In this document: in pieces, positions 14,945-22,437 of the stretch
How positions within the stretch are numbered: the stretch's first letter is position 1
Layout of the letters: each line of letters opens with the position of its first letter
NCBI GenBank assembly: GCA_050288085.1
Contig: JBNKDD010000041.1
Coordinates: 1 to 29,770 of the forward strand
Reading direction: 5' to 3'
DNA from: JBNKDD01 sp050288085
GTDB taxonomy: Bacteria; Chloroflexota; Anaerolineae; Aggregatilineales; UBA3940
Length of the DNA stretch: 29,770 bases
Made by a program: the position numbers and the translations under genes
The notes under the pieces: model-generated
What the model saw: only the letters and a program-made list of their open reading frames with translations
The model's database searches: none
What the model was told of the DNA's origin: nothing

Positions 14945-15809
14945 CGGGCGTGAACCGTCACTGAGCCAGGATCAGCTTATCCCCCTGACCGGTATGGAAC
15001 CCATGCTGGGCAGCTTTCGCCGTCACCATCTGGATCGTGATCTTTTCTGGGCCTTGCTGGATATAAGTGACCGGAAAAAACGGCTGTTCGCCATTAATCA
15101 GATACTCGACAATGGGACAGGCAATTATTATGGGGCGGCGATGATTGCCGTTCTTGCGCCTACTGCCCGTTATTATAAGGTGGGCCATCTGTGGAAAGTC
15201 CCATATGACTACGAGCATAAGCTGGCGGCTATGGATTCGCTGCTCCATCTTGATCCTTCCCGTGCGTTGAGCGGTCTGATCTATGCTCTGAAAAATGATG
15301 ACCTGCGCTTGCAGCAGGCGGCCATTCTCTTTATCGGGCGGTTGGAGGAGGATGCAGCGGAGCAAGCCTTATTGACCGTCCTGGATGATTCGCGCCGCGA
15401 GATGCGTCTGGCCGCAACTTATGCCTTATCGTGGCGTTGGAACCAGCCTGAACTCAGGCAGCTTTTCAGTGGCCGGGCTACATTGATCAGCCAGGCCGCC
15501 CGCGAACTGGCTGAATTGGGCCAGCCGCGCTTGCTTAGGCCCTTGATGGCGGTCCTTCAAGAACACATCACTGGGGCGCTTGACCAGGAAATCGTCAAGT
15601 CATCGATCATTTCAGCCTTAGGTCGACTGGGTCAGCTTTTGGGGCCGGAACAATCAACCCCGGTGGTGGATGGGCTGCGTGAGTTAATTGACGAATCGCG
15701 GATTGGCCCGACATTGATCTGGCAGGTGGTCGAGTCGCTTCAAATGATCGGCACAGATGAGGCCCAGGCTGCGGCCATTGTTTATCGTGCCGAGCGTCAG
15801 GTTCCTTGA
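14919..15809 (+). CDS. HEAT-repeat protein with N-terminal EPxL motif
   Basis: The 296-residue protein starts at ATG 14919 or 14928; the sequence does not settle it, as only AGAGAG precedes the first. The shared motif occurs twice (GREPSLSQ and GMEPMLG, residues 10-31), followed by LDRDLFWALLD, which aligns with the DPRxxxALL segment of two neighbours. Helical repeats cover about 75-290, with HEAT-like units such as HKLAAMDSLLHLDPSRALSG, RLQQAAILFIGRLEEDAAEQ, RREMRLAATYALSWR and SSIISALGRLGQLL. No catalytic motif is seen. It overlaps the previous gene by 17-26 bases and the next by one base (TGATG), which shows a tightly coupled unit. It differs enough from the preceding HEAT protein that the shared N-terminus is not explained by recent duplication. 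Confidence 0.85.
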   Translation: MQIMDVQSNGREPSLSQDQLIPLTGMEPMLGSFRRHHLDRDLFWALLDISDRKKRLFAINQILDNGTGNYYGAAMIAVLAPTARYYKVGHLWKVPYDYEHKLAAMDSLLHLDPSRALSGLIYALKNDDLRLQQAAILFIGRLEEDAAEQALLTVLDDSRREMRLAATYALSWRWNQPELRQLFSGRATLISQAARELAELGQPRLLRPLMAVLQEHITGALDQEIVKSSIISALGRLGQLLGPEQSTPVVDGLRELIDESRIGPTLIWQVVESLQMIGTDEAQAAAIVYRAERQVP

Positions 15810-16750
15810 TGACCGGTTATTCGCCCTCGCTGGGAGGTCATCACCGGGAGCGTGACCCCCGTCTGTGGGGCGCATTATTAGGCCGCGACCCCCGGCGACG
15901 TGAGCAGGCAGCTCGTACCATCCAGGCTCTTGAAGCTGAGGGCAGCTATGCCCGCCAATTGTTAGCAGCCCTGCCGGATTTACAAAGCTGGCAGCGAGCC
16001 AATGCCGGGGATGCTTCGGCCTTATTAGGCGATCTACGTTTTACCGGCCCTTATTATCTCCCTGAAATGATCTTCATCTCTGCCGGGCAGGCAGTCCTCG
16101 GTGACCGGAGCTACCCCAACGAGAGCCCGGTTCATGCTGTTGAAGTGGCAGGTTTCGCCCTGGCTCAATATCCCGTTACCCAGGCAGCCTATGCTCATTT
16201 TGTCGCCCAGACGAACCATCGACCGCCACGTAACTGGCGTCACAAACGACCCGATCCGGCCAGCCTGAACCAGTCGGTGACGCACGTTTCAGCCAGGGAT
16301 GCTGAAGCCTTTTGTGCCTGGCTCAGTCTTGAAACCGGTTATAATTACCGCCTGCCGACCGAAGCTGAGTGGGTGTTTGCCGCACGCGGAGCCGAGTCCC
16401 GGCGCGTGTATCCCTGGGGGGATGAATATGTTGAGGGTTGTGCCAACGCCTGGGGCCGTGAACCGCTGCGTCGAGTCACGGCAGTGGGCCTGTTCCCGGA
16501 GGGCGACGCTCCGTTCGGCCATGCCGATCTATCGGGTAATGTCTGGGAGTGGTGTTCGTCGCTTTACTGGCCTTATCCATATCGGAGTAATGATGGCCGG
16601 GAAGATCCCGGTTCCGACCATGACAAACGGGTGATGCATGGTGGATCGTGGCGCAGCCGTCCATCGTCGGTGCGCTGCTCAACTCGTCAGGGTGAACCCC
16701 CGACAGATAGTTTTGCCGTTGTCGGCTTTCGTGTAGCAAGAGACAGTTGA
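15809..16750 (+). CDS. Formylglycine-generating enzyme (SUMF1)-domain protein
   Basis: The 313-residue protein begins at ATG 15809 (TGATG overlap). Residues 2-10 hold one copy of the shared motif (TGYSPSLGG), then ERDPRLWGALLGRD. The FGE-sulfatase domain runs from about 86 to 311: MIFISAGQAVLGD, NESPVHAVEVAGFALAQYPVT, YRLPTEAEWVFAARG, YPWGDE, DLSGNVWEWC, MHGGSWRS, VGFRVAR. True FGE needs two copper-binding cysteines five residues apart; here only Cys290 (SVRC) is kept and the partner position is Pro285, so oxygenase activity on sulfatases is unlikely. Many SUMF1-fold proteins act as binding modules or other enzymes. The fold and family are firm; the activity is not. Context ties it to the HEAT proteins and Hsp70. 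Confidence 0.9.
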   Translation: MTGYSPSLGGHHRERDPRLWGALLGRDPRRREQAARTIQALEAEGSYARQLLAALPDLQSWQRANAGDASALLGDLRFTGPYYLPEMIFISAGQAVLGDRSYPNESPVHAVEVAGFALAQYPVTQAAYAHFVAQTNHRPPRNWRHKRPDPASLNQSVTHVSARDAEAFCAWLSLETGYNYRLPTEAEWVFAARGAESRRVYPWGDEYVEGCANAWGREPLRRVTAVGLFPEGDAPFGHADLSGNVWEWCSSLYWPYPYRSNDGREDPGSDHDKRVMHGGSWRSRPSSVRCSTRQGEPPTDSFAVVGFRVARDS

Positions 16751-16804
16751 TTTAATTCAGCTATTCCTGATCGAGATGTATCGGTTAATTGGAAAAGTGA
16801 TGTA

Positions 16805-17725
16805 ATGTTTGAACCGTCCTATCTGAAGTTATGGCAATCAGGTGAGCTTGCCCGCCGGGTTGAACAGGCGCTTGCTTCTCTGCACGACTGCCGTTTATGT
16901 GGCTGGGATTGCGGCATCGACCGGGCAGAGGAATTAGGGCCCTGTCGTACCGGCATGGACGCCCTGGTGGCAACATCCTATATTCATTTTGGGGAAGAAC
17001 AGCCTCTTGTCGCGGGTGGCGGTTCCGGTGCGATCTTCTTTGCCAACTGCGACCTGCGCTGTCAATTTTGCCAGACCGCCCGCTGGAATATCCAGGGTAA
17101 TGGCAAACCATTGTCAGCCCGGCAGATCGCCAACCTGATGTTAAAGCGGCAGAGCGATGGCGCAGTGAACATCAATCTTGTGACGCCTACCCATGTTGCC
17201 CCGCAGATTCTTTCCGCCTTGCTCCTGGCGGTTGAAGATGGGTTGTCTCTACCCCTTGTCTGGAACTCTGGTGGTTATGACACTCTCCCCTTGTTGGAAT
17301 GGTTTGATGGGATAGTGGATATATACCTGCCCGATATGAAGTACAGCGACTCTGATTTGGCGCTGCGATTAAGCGGTGTGCGTGACTATGCATCGGTTAA
17401 TCAAAAAGCCGTTGCCGAGATGTTCCGGCAGGTCGGGCACCTTCAACTGGGCGAGAACGGCGCAGCCCAGCGCGGCATTCTGATCCGCCATCTGGTGATG
17501 CCCGATCATCACGATAACACGGCGGGCGTTCTGCACTGGATCGCCGATAACCTTGGCCGGGATACCTATCTCAGCCTGATGGATCAATATCGCCCGGCTT
17601 ATCGCGCTTTCGCCCGCGAGGATATTGGTCGGCCCATCCGCCCGGATGAGTATGCTCAGGCCCGCGATTTAGCCGAATCACTGGATCTGCGCCGTCTCGA
17701 CGGCAGCTTATTATTGGAGGAGTAG
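16805..17725 (+). CDS. PflX-type radical SAM protein
   Basis: The 306-residue protein has an N-terminal cysteine group C29-x2-C32-x3-C36-x10-C47 (CRLCGWDCGIDR...GPC) and the radical SAM cluster motif C82-x3-C86-x2-C89 (CDLRCQFCQ), which binds the [4Fe-4S] that cleaves S-adenosylmethionine. VAGGGSGAIFFANC and WNSGGYDTLPLLEWF, VDIYLPDMKYSD and GILIRHLVMPDHHDN are typical of the COG1313/PflX family, related to pyruvate formate-lyase activating enzyme. The substrates of this family are not known. No formate-lyase or other glycyl-radical enzyme is in the window. It lies 54 bases after the SUMF1 gene and its stop overlaps the ribosome site (GGAGGAG) of the next gene, so it belongs to the cluster or its downstream operon. 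Confidence 0.92.
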   Translation: MFEPSYLKLWQSGELARRVEQALASLHDCRLCGWDCGIDRAEELGPCRTGMDALVATSYIHFGEEQPLVAGGGSGAIFFANCDLRCQFCQTARWNIQGNGKPLSARQIANLMLKRQSDGAVNINLVTPTHVAPQILSALLLAVEDGLSLPLVWNSGGYDTLPLLEWFDGIVDIYLPDMKYSDSDLALRLSGVRDYASVNQKAVAEMFRQVGHLQLGENGAAQRGILIRHLVMPDHHDNTAGVLHWIADNLGRDTYLSLMDQYRPAYRAFAREDIGRPIRPDEYAQARDLAESLDLRRLDGSLLLEE

Positions 17726-17728
17726 CCT

Positions 17729-18499
17729 ATGCTGGCAGTGTTCCTGCTGTTCTGTCTAAGTTGTGTAGGAGCCATCCTGTTTTTCAGGTGGCGTTTACCC
17801 GATGCCAGAACGGTCGAGGAGTTACAACGGCTGCTCCTTCCGGCCAGCCTGATAGGCTTGGTAATTCTGATCTGCGGCACAATCTTCTCGATCATTGCCA
17901 GTGAAACCCGCCGTTTCTCCAACCTTCCCCTGACCGATTCATCACTGACCGTCATGCAAGCCGCACACGGTACACCGGTTGTGATCTCTGGTAGGGTCAG
18001 CGACCAGAACCCACCGCTTCAGGGATCATATGTGGCCCTCATTAGTTCCATGAATGGCGAAAAGCTGCGCAGGACTCCCCGCTTATATATCGATCTGGTA
18101 GATGGCCCGGTGGGGATCATCAATGAAGATTATCAGCAAATCAACTGGCCGGTAGATACCTTTGCTAATGGGAAGGTTATTTACTTGCAGACCGGGCAGC
18201 ATGTTATCATTGATGGTTACGTAGAGAGAGTTCTCTCTGCCGACCAACCGGCGGAACAGGTGACTATCCGGGCCAGAAATGTGCTGGCTGGGGACCATCA
18301 GAATTATCTGTCCGTTATGCGTCGGGAGATGTTCTTTCCATCCCTGATGTCTTATGTTGGTTGGCTGGCTGGGGTAGCGGTGGCGATCTTCATTCCGGTT
18401 GTCTGGTTCATCCGGTTGACCCGAAGAGAAGACGACCTGCCACCTGAGCCGGTTGGTGATGACTATTGGCCCGAAGATGATCAGATGTATCCAGAGTAG
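17729..18499 (+). CDS. Three-helix membrane protein with beta-rich outer domain
   Basis: The 256-residue protein has membrane helices near 1-19 (MLAVFLLFCLSCVGAILFF), 35-57 (LLPASLIGLVILICGTIFSII) and 204-226 (SLMSYVGWLAGVAVAIFIPVVWF). Between the second and third lies a 140-residue beta-rich domain, VVISGRVSDQNPPLQGSYVALI ... VIYLQTGQHVIIDGYVERVL, whose strand pattern recalls the OB-like domains of GIDE-type and NfeD-type proteins. The C-terminal tail is acidic (EPVGDDYWPEDDQMYPE). GGAGGAG precedes the ATG and overlaps the PflX stop. No family is assigned with confidence. It would place part of this cluster's activity at the membrane. Confidence 0.78.
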   Translation: MLAVFLLFCLSCVGAILFFRWRLPDARTVEELQRLLLPASLIGLVILICGTIFSIIASETRRFSNLPLTDSSLTVMQAAHGTPVVISGRVSDQNPPLQGSYVALISSMNGEKLRRTPRLYIDLVDGPVGIINEDYQQINWPVDTFANGKVIYLQTGQHVIIDGYVERVLSADQPAEQVTIRARNVLAGDHQNYLSVMRREMFFPSLMSYVGWLAGVAVAIFIPVVWFIRLTRREDDLPPEPVGDDYWPEDDQMYPE

Positions 18500-18519
18500 G
18501 GACATAGCCTGCTGTGTCC
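18500..18519 (+). terminator. Possible weak terminator hairpin
   Basis: GGACATAG (18500-18507) pairs with CTGTGTCC (18512-18519), 8 pairs including one G-U, with loop CCTG, starting one base after the stop codon. The downstream tract (ATTCTTTCC) has too few T for a strong terminator. Confidence 0.4.
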
Positions 18520-18555
18520 ATTCTTTCCAATCAAACTAAATTTCGGAATTGATGC

Positions 18556-19560
18556 ATGACAATAGAACGATTTGAATCAAACACCGGCGCGCTGATCTTC
18601 CGGCTGCCGCTTGAAGTATTTCCCGGTTTCACCGGTTATGCCCACCTGATCGCATACCAGGGAAAAACCACCCTGGTCGATGTTGGATCGGGATCGTTTA
18701 ATTCGCACCGTGACTTGCTGGCCGGATTGGATACCTTGAAAGAGCAATATGGAATGGCGGTTCAGTTAGCGGATATTGACCGGATCATTATCTCTCATAG
18801 CCACATCGATCACTACGGCGGCGCATGGCAGGTCAGAGAGATAGCTGCAAATGCTGAACTTGCCGTACATGAGTTGGCTCAAACGGTGTTGACTCGCAAT
18901 GCTGAGCGGATGTCAATCACTAGCCATGCCTTGAAGGATTTCCTGGTTCATGCTGGTGTGCCGGATGATCGCAAGCAGCGCCTGTACCAGATGTATCTGT
19001 TTGGTAAAAGCAGCCAGCCATCCCTGCCGGTGGATCGCGCTTTACTGGATGGCGATCTGCTGGATGAGGTGATAGAGGTTGTCCATGTGCCGGGGCATGC
19101 TCCCGGATTGATCGTGCTCTGTGTGGGGGATATCCTGCTGACGACCGACCATATCCTGCCGGAAACCAGCGTGGCGCTGGCCCCTGAATCTCTCATGCCA
19201 TATACCGGGGTAGGGCACTATATCGAGTCACTTGAGAAGGCCGCCCGGATTGAGGGTATACGAATCGCCCTGGGTGGGCATGAGACCCCCATGCCTGATT
19301 ATTATGTTATTGCAAAGCAAACACATGATCTCGCTCTCCAGAAGGTCGAGCGGATCATCACGCATTGCAAAGAGCCGCGTACTCTTTATGAAATCACGGC
19401 AGCGATCTATGATCATCTGGATGGCTATGGCGAACTACTCAAGTTGCTGCAAACTGGTGCACGTGTCGAATATCTGCACCAGCGCGGCCTGATCGGGATC
19501 GATAATGTTGGTGATCTCGAAATCGAAGACAATCCGGTGCTGCGCTACTGTTGTGTATAA
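18556..19560 (+). CDS. MBL-fold (metallo-beta-lactamase superfamily) hydrolase
   Basis: The 334-residue protein has the metal motif HSHIDH (81-86), a further VHVPGHAPG, the bridging Asp in GDILLTTDHILPE, and the last His in ALGGHETPMPD, so both metal sites look complete. The C-terminal 70 residues (ALQKVERIITHCKEPRTLYE ...) form a helical tail of the LACTB2/hydroxyacylglutathione type. Substrate cannot be told from sequence; thioesterase, lactonase and RNase roles all occur in this branch. No clear ribosome site is seen before the ATG at 18556. It lies 56 bases after the membrane protein gene, with a weak hairpin between, so it may be transcribed separately. It converges with the permease gene, with only eight bases between the two stops. 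Confidence 0.88.
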   Translation: MTIERFESNTGALIFRLPLEVFPGFTGYAHLIAYQGKTTLVDVGSGSFNSHRDLLAGLDTLKEQYGMAVQLADIDRIIISHSHIDHYGGAWQVREIAANAELAVHELAQTVLTRNAERMSITSHALKDFLVHAGVPDDRKQRLYQMYLFGKSSQPSLPVDRALLDGDLLDEVIEVVHVPGHAPGLIVLCVGDILLTTDHILPETSVALAPESLMPYTGVGHYIESLEKAARIEGIRIALGGHETPMPDYYVIAKQTHDLALQKVERIITHCKEPRTLYEITAAIYDHLDGYGELLKLLQTGARVEYLHQRGLIGIDNVGDLEIEDNPVLRYCCV

Positions 19561-19568
19561 CTATAACG

Positions 19569-21302
19569 CTATCTGAACACCCCAAATCGGATAAACAACC
19601 AGCCCATCCCGATTGCCACCGTGAGGATGGTAGCGGGCAGCCCGGCCTTCAGGAAATCCATATAGGTGATCCGGTATCCCGCCCGTTCTGCAATTCCTGC
19701 TGTGACCATGTTGGCCGATGCGCCGATTAAGCTGCTGTTGCCGCCCATCGCTGAACCGACCGACAGGCTGTAAAACAACACGCTGCTTCCGGCTCCGGGC
19801 ACTGTCCGGCTCAAGAAATCGACCACCGGCAGCATCGCCGCCGTAAAGGGGATATTGGCGATCACCCCGGAGAGCATCGCCGCTGCCCAGATCAGAACCA
19901 GCACTGCAATCACCAGGCTGTCTCCCACCAACTTGCTGATCCCGCTTGCGATAATGCTCAACAGGCCCACTTCCTGAATTGCCCCGACCAGGATAAACAG
20001 GGCGATGAAAAACATCAATGTCGTCCAGTCTACCGATTGCATCATCGCTTCAATTTCAGGAGCCACCCACAACAGGATCAGCACGGCCCCGGCAATAGCG
20101 ATTACGGCTGGGGGCAGGTGTATCTGTTCACCTAACACGAAGCCCACCAGCATCAACCCGAAGATAATCCCGGCTTTGAGCAGTTCCTTCGGCTGTTTGA
20201 TTTGCCCGGCTTCCGCCAGTCGTTCCAACAGCGCTTCGGAGATTCCACCCGGCCCGCTTTCTTTCCATCCCTTGCGGTAGCGCAGGAGCACATACCCGAT
20301 CAGTGCTGCCTGGGCCATCAGGACACCGGGCGTAAGGTTCACCAGGAAATCGTTAAAGCCCAACCCGGCATAGGCCCCGATCAGAATGTTGGTTGGTGTA
20401 CCGATCAATGTGGTGATCCCACCCACGTTTGAAGCCAATACTTCTGGGATAATCAACGACCGGGGGTTGACTCCCAGCGCCAGCGCAATCTGGATTGTCA
20501 AGGGAGTCATCAGCAGCATGGTAGTTACATTGTCCAACAGTGCTGAGGCTACAGCGGTAATGCACATCAAAATTGTGACTAGCAGCCAGACCTGCCCCCT
20601 TGAAAGCCGGTAGGCCTGATAGGTCATCCACTGGAAAATGCCGGTGTCCTCGATGGCCGCAATGACGATCATCATCCCCATCACCAGGAAGATCACCTCA
20701 AAGTCCACGAAGTTCAGCGCGTGCTCGAAATCAAAGATAAACAGGCGCTCGTCGATTTTCCCGATGGCGCTGGTTGCCAATACAATACACACTCCCATCA
20801 AAGCAGCCAGGGTGTTATGCAGCTTCTCAAATGCGATCAGTGCCAGCACCGCCACAAACGTTCCTGTCGCGATCCAGAACGCCGCCGTGACACGTCGCTC
20901 CAGCACAAATGTCGGGATATGAATTGATTCCTCATGGTTGATATCTGCCACCCATTCCGGGCCAGCTTCCCACTCAAAGGCAGCAAAATGCGGGTGATCG
21001 ATGGACAGCTTCAGCGAATCAATCTGCTCGTCGAGGGTGTATTCGAGGATAAACGTGCCATCGCTGTGAGTAGGTCCGGTTGCCAGCGGCTCATTCGAAT
21101 CATTAATGTACAGGCTGACTTCTGCTTCATTTACCGGTTGATCTTGCGCATCAAGCGCCGTCCCGCTGATGCTGGTTAACTGATTTTCCTGTGCAACTGC
21201 CGTATCTGGTTTATTGCTGAAAAACAACAAACCGCCGCATATAATGATACCGGCAGTCAGGATAAGGACCTGCTGTCGAATTTTCATGAATCTTTCTTTC
21301 AT
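19569..21302 (-). CDS. Anion permease of the ArsB/NhaD (SLC13-like) superfamily with N-terminal beta-sandwich
   Basis: I start at ATG 21302, which forms an ATGA overlap with the upstream stop. Residues 1-38 look like a signal peptide (MKIRQQVLILTAGIIICGGLL ... AVAQ). Residues 44-120 form a CarboxypepD_reg-like beta domain (SISGTALDAQDQPVNEAEVSL, HSDGTFILEYTL). From about 137 to 577 runs a 10-12 helix permease with the family pairs VASALLDNVTTMLL, TLIGTPTNIL, SGVIANIPFTAAMLP and GGNSSLIGASANMV, the two inverted halves of ion transporter folds. Its substrate could be arsenite, sulfate, dicarboxylate or Na+/H+. Fusion to an outer beta domain is unusual for transporters. It is last in an operon with two acetyltransferases and DUF1385. 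Alternative starts (21350, 21287) exist. Confidence 0.88.
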   Translation of the reverse strand: MKERFMKIRQQVLILTAGIIICGGLLFFSNKPDTAVAQENQLTSISGTALDAQDQPVNEAEVSLYINDSNEPLATGPTHSDGTFILEYTLDEQIDSLKLSIDHPHFAAFEWEAGPEWVADINHEESIHIPTFVLERRVTAAFWIATGTFVAVLALIAFEKLHNTLAALMGVCIVLATSAIGKIDERLFIFDFEHALNFVDFEVIFLVMGMMIVIAAIEDTGIFQWMTYQAYRLSRGQVWLLVTILMCITAVASALLDNVTTMLLMTPLTIQIALALGVNPRSLIIPEVLASNVGGITTLIGTPTNILIGAYAGLGFNDFLVNLTPGVLMAQAALIGYVLLRYRKGWKESGPGGISEALLERLAEAGQIKQPKELLKAGIIFGLMLVGFVLGEQIHLPPAVIAIAGAVLILLWVAPEIEAMMQSVDWTTLMFFIALFILVGAIQEVGLLSIIASGISKLVGDSLVIAVLVLIWAAAMLSGVIANIPFTAAMLPVVDFLSRTVPGAGSSVLFYSLSVGSAMGGNSSLIGASANMVTAGIAERAGYRITYMDFLKAGLPATILTVAIGMGWLFIRFGVFR

Positions 21303-21850
21303 GATGACCTTGATGTCAACCACTCGTCCCGTAAAATCCCCATGCGGCATGCATGGTGATAATCCCCATCACGCCACACGGCCTGCCGCCGAGTGCATTC
21401 AAGCACAAAACCGGCCTTTTCATAAGACCGGACTGCACGCTGATTTGTAGCAAGTACATCCAGGAAAACCCGGTTTAGTCCCAGTTCCTCAAAGGCGAAC
21501 CGCAGTGTGATCTTCGCGGCGTCTGAACCGTAACCTTTCCCCCAATTAGCCTGTTCTCCGATCACGATCCCAAACTCGGCACTGCGGTTTTTAGGGCTAA
21601 TTTCAAACAAGCCGCAGCTTCCGATCACCTTGTCATCTGCCAGAGTTCGGATGCTGAATTCATGCCCATTTTCGGCTTTTTGTACTTCTTCGTACCAGCG
21701 CTCGGTGTCTTCTGCGGTCTTTGGGTAAGCCGGGTCAAAGTCGGCTAATGCAATTAACGCCACATTGTAATTCCAACGTTGAAGTGCGGGGAGATACGCT
21801 TCACGCTCAATATGTGTGAGATAAACCCATTGACCTGAGAATAAGCTCAT
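21299..21850 (-). CDS. GNAT acetyltransferase, RimJ/RimL-like
   Basis: The 183-residue protein has the GNAT order: an N-terminal strand (WVYLTHIER), FSIRTLADDKVIGSCGLFEISPKNRSAEFGIVIGE, the acetyl-CoA loop WGKGYGSDAAKITLRFAFEELGLNRV, and LDVLATNQRAVRSYEKAGFVLECTRRQAVWRDG. The loop Q/W-x-x-G-[KR]-G-[YF]-[GA] is intact. It may acetylate a protein N-terminus or a small amine; the family is too broad to say. It is a sister of the neighbouring acetyltransferase (same lengths and landmarks), so they arose by duplication. The gap to the upstream gene is 38 bases and holds a short CCCAA/TTGGG hairpin. Its stop overlaps the permease start. Confidence 0.9.
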   Translation of the reverse strand: MSLFSGQWVYLTHIEREAYLPALQRWNYNVALIALADFDPAYPKTAEDTERWYEEVQKAENGHEFSIRTLADDKVIGSCGLFEISPKNRSAEFGIVIGEQANWGKGYGSDAAKITLRFAFEELGLNRVFLDVLATNQRAVRSYEKAGFVLECTRRQAVWRDGDYHHACRMGILRDEWLTSRSS

Positions 21851-21888
21851 GACAAGATACCAGACCTATCAGATTGACCCAAACCCAA

Positions 21889-22437
21889 TTATTGGGGGGA
21901 AGTTGCTTGCCATTCTTCCCGGAGGATTGCCATCAAAACCACGTCACGATAGGCATTCTCCCGCCAGATCGCCTGTCGTTCCCGTCCTTCGTGGACGAAC
22001 CCGATCTTTTCGTAGGCTCGTATAGCATGTTCATTATAGCCAAAGACATGTAGGCTAACCCGGTTGAGATTTGCCTCGGTAAAAGCAAATCTCAACAGCA
22101 CTTGCATGGCATCCGTCCCAAAGCCTTTTCCGCGATAGTCCGGCTCCCCGATCAATATCCCAAGCTCGGCTGACCGGTTTTTATTGTCGATCTTGAACAG
22201 GCTGCAATTTCCGATCAACCGGTCATCTTCCAGTGTTTTGATGCCGAAGATGTACTGATCCTTTGCTTTTGATACTTCTTCGTAAAAGGCATCTTCCACT
22301 TCATCGGTGACCGGAACGATCACATCTGGTGTGACGAGCCGCTGCGTTTCATAGTTTCGAAACCAGCGTTTATATGCTTCTAAATAGCTCCGTTCGATCT
22401 GTGTCAGCCGGACGAGTTGACCTTCAAATAAATTCAT
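21889..22437 (-). CDS. GNAT acetyltransferase, RimJ/RimL-like (tandem paralogue)
   Basis: The 182-residue protein has FGIKTLEDDRLIGNCSLFKIDNKNRSAELGILIGE, YRGKGFGTDAMQVLLRFAFTEANLNRV and HVFGYNEHAIRAYEKIGFVHEGRERQAIWRE, the same landmarks as the next gene. Together they form a diverged tandem pair in one operon. The acetyl-CoA loop is complete. The ATG at 22437 overlaps the upstream TGA (ATGA), so translation is coupled to the DUF1385 gene. Substrate unknown. Confidence 0.9.
   Translation of the reverse strand: MNLFEGQLVRLTQIERSYLEAYKRWFRNYETQRLVTPDVIVPVTDEVEDAFYEEVSKAKDQYIFGIKTLEDDRLIGNCSLFKIDNKNRSAELGILIGEPDYRGKGFGTDAMQVLLRFAFTEANLNRVSLHVFGYNEHAIRAYEKIGFVHEGRERQAIWRENAYRDVVLMAILREEWQATSPQ

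Noticed and set aside
16805..16834. FEPSYL at the start of the radical SAM protein as a fifth copy of the EPxL motif
   Set aside because: Only Glu-Pro is shared, with no Gly-Gly or second copy; it may be the ordinary start of the family.
21884..21896. CCCAA/TTGGG hairpin between the two acetyltransferase genes as a terminator
   Set aside because: Only five pairs, overlapping the stop codon, and no T tract; the genes are probably co-transcribed.
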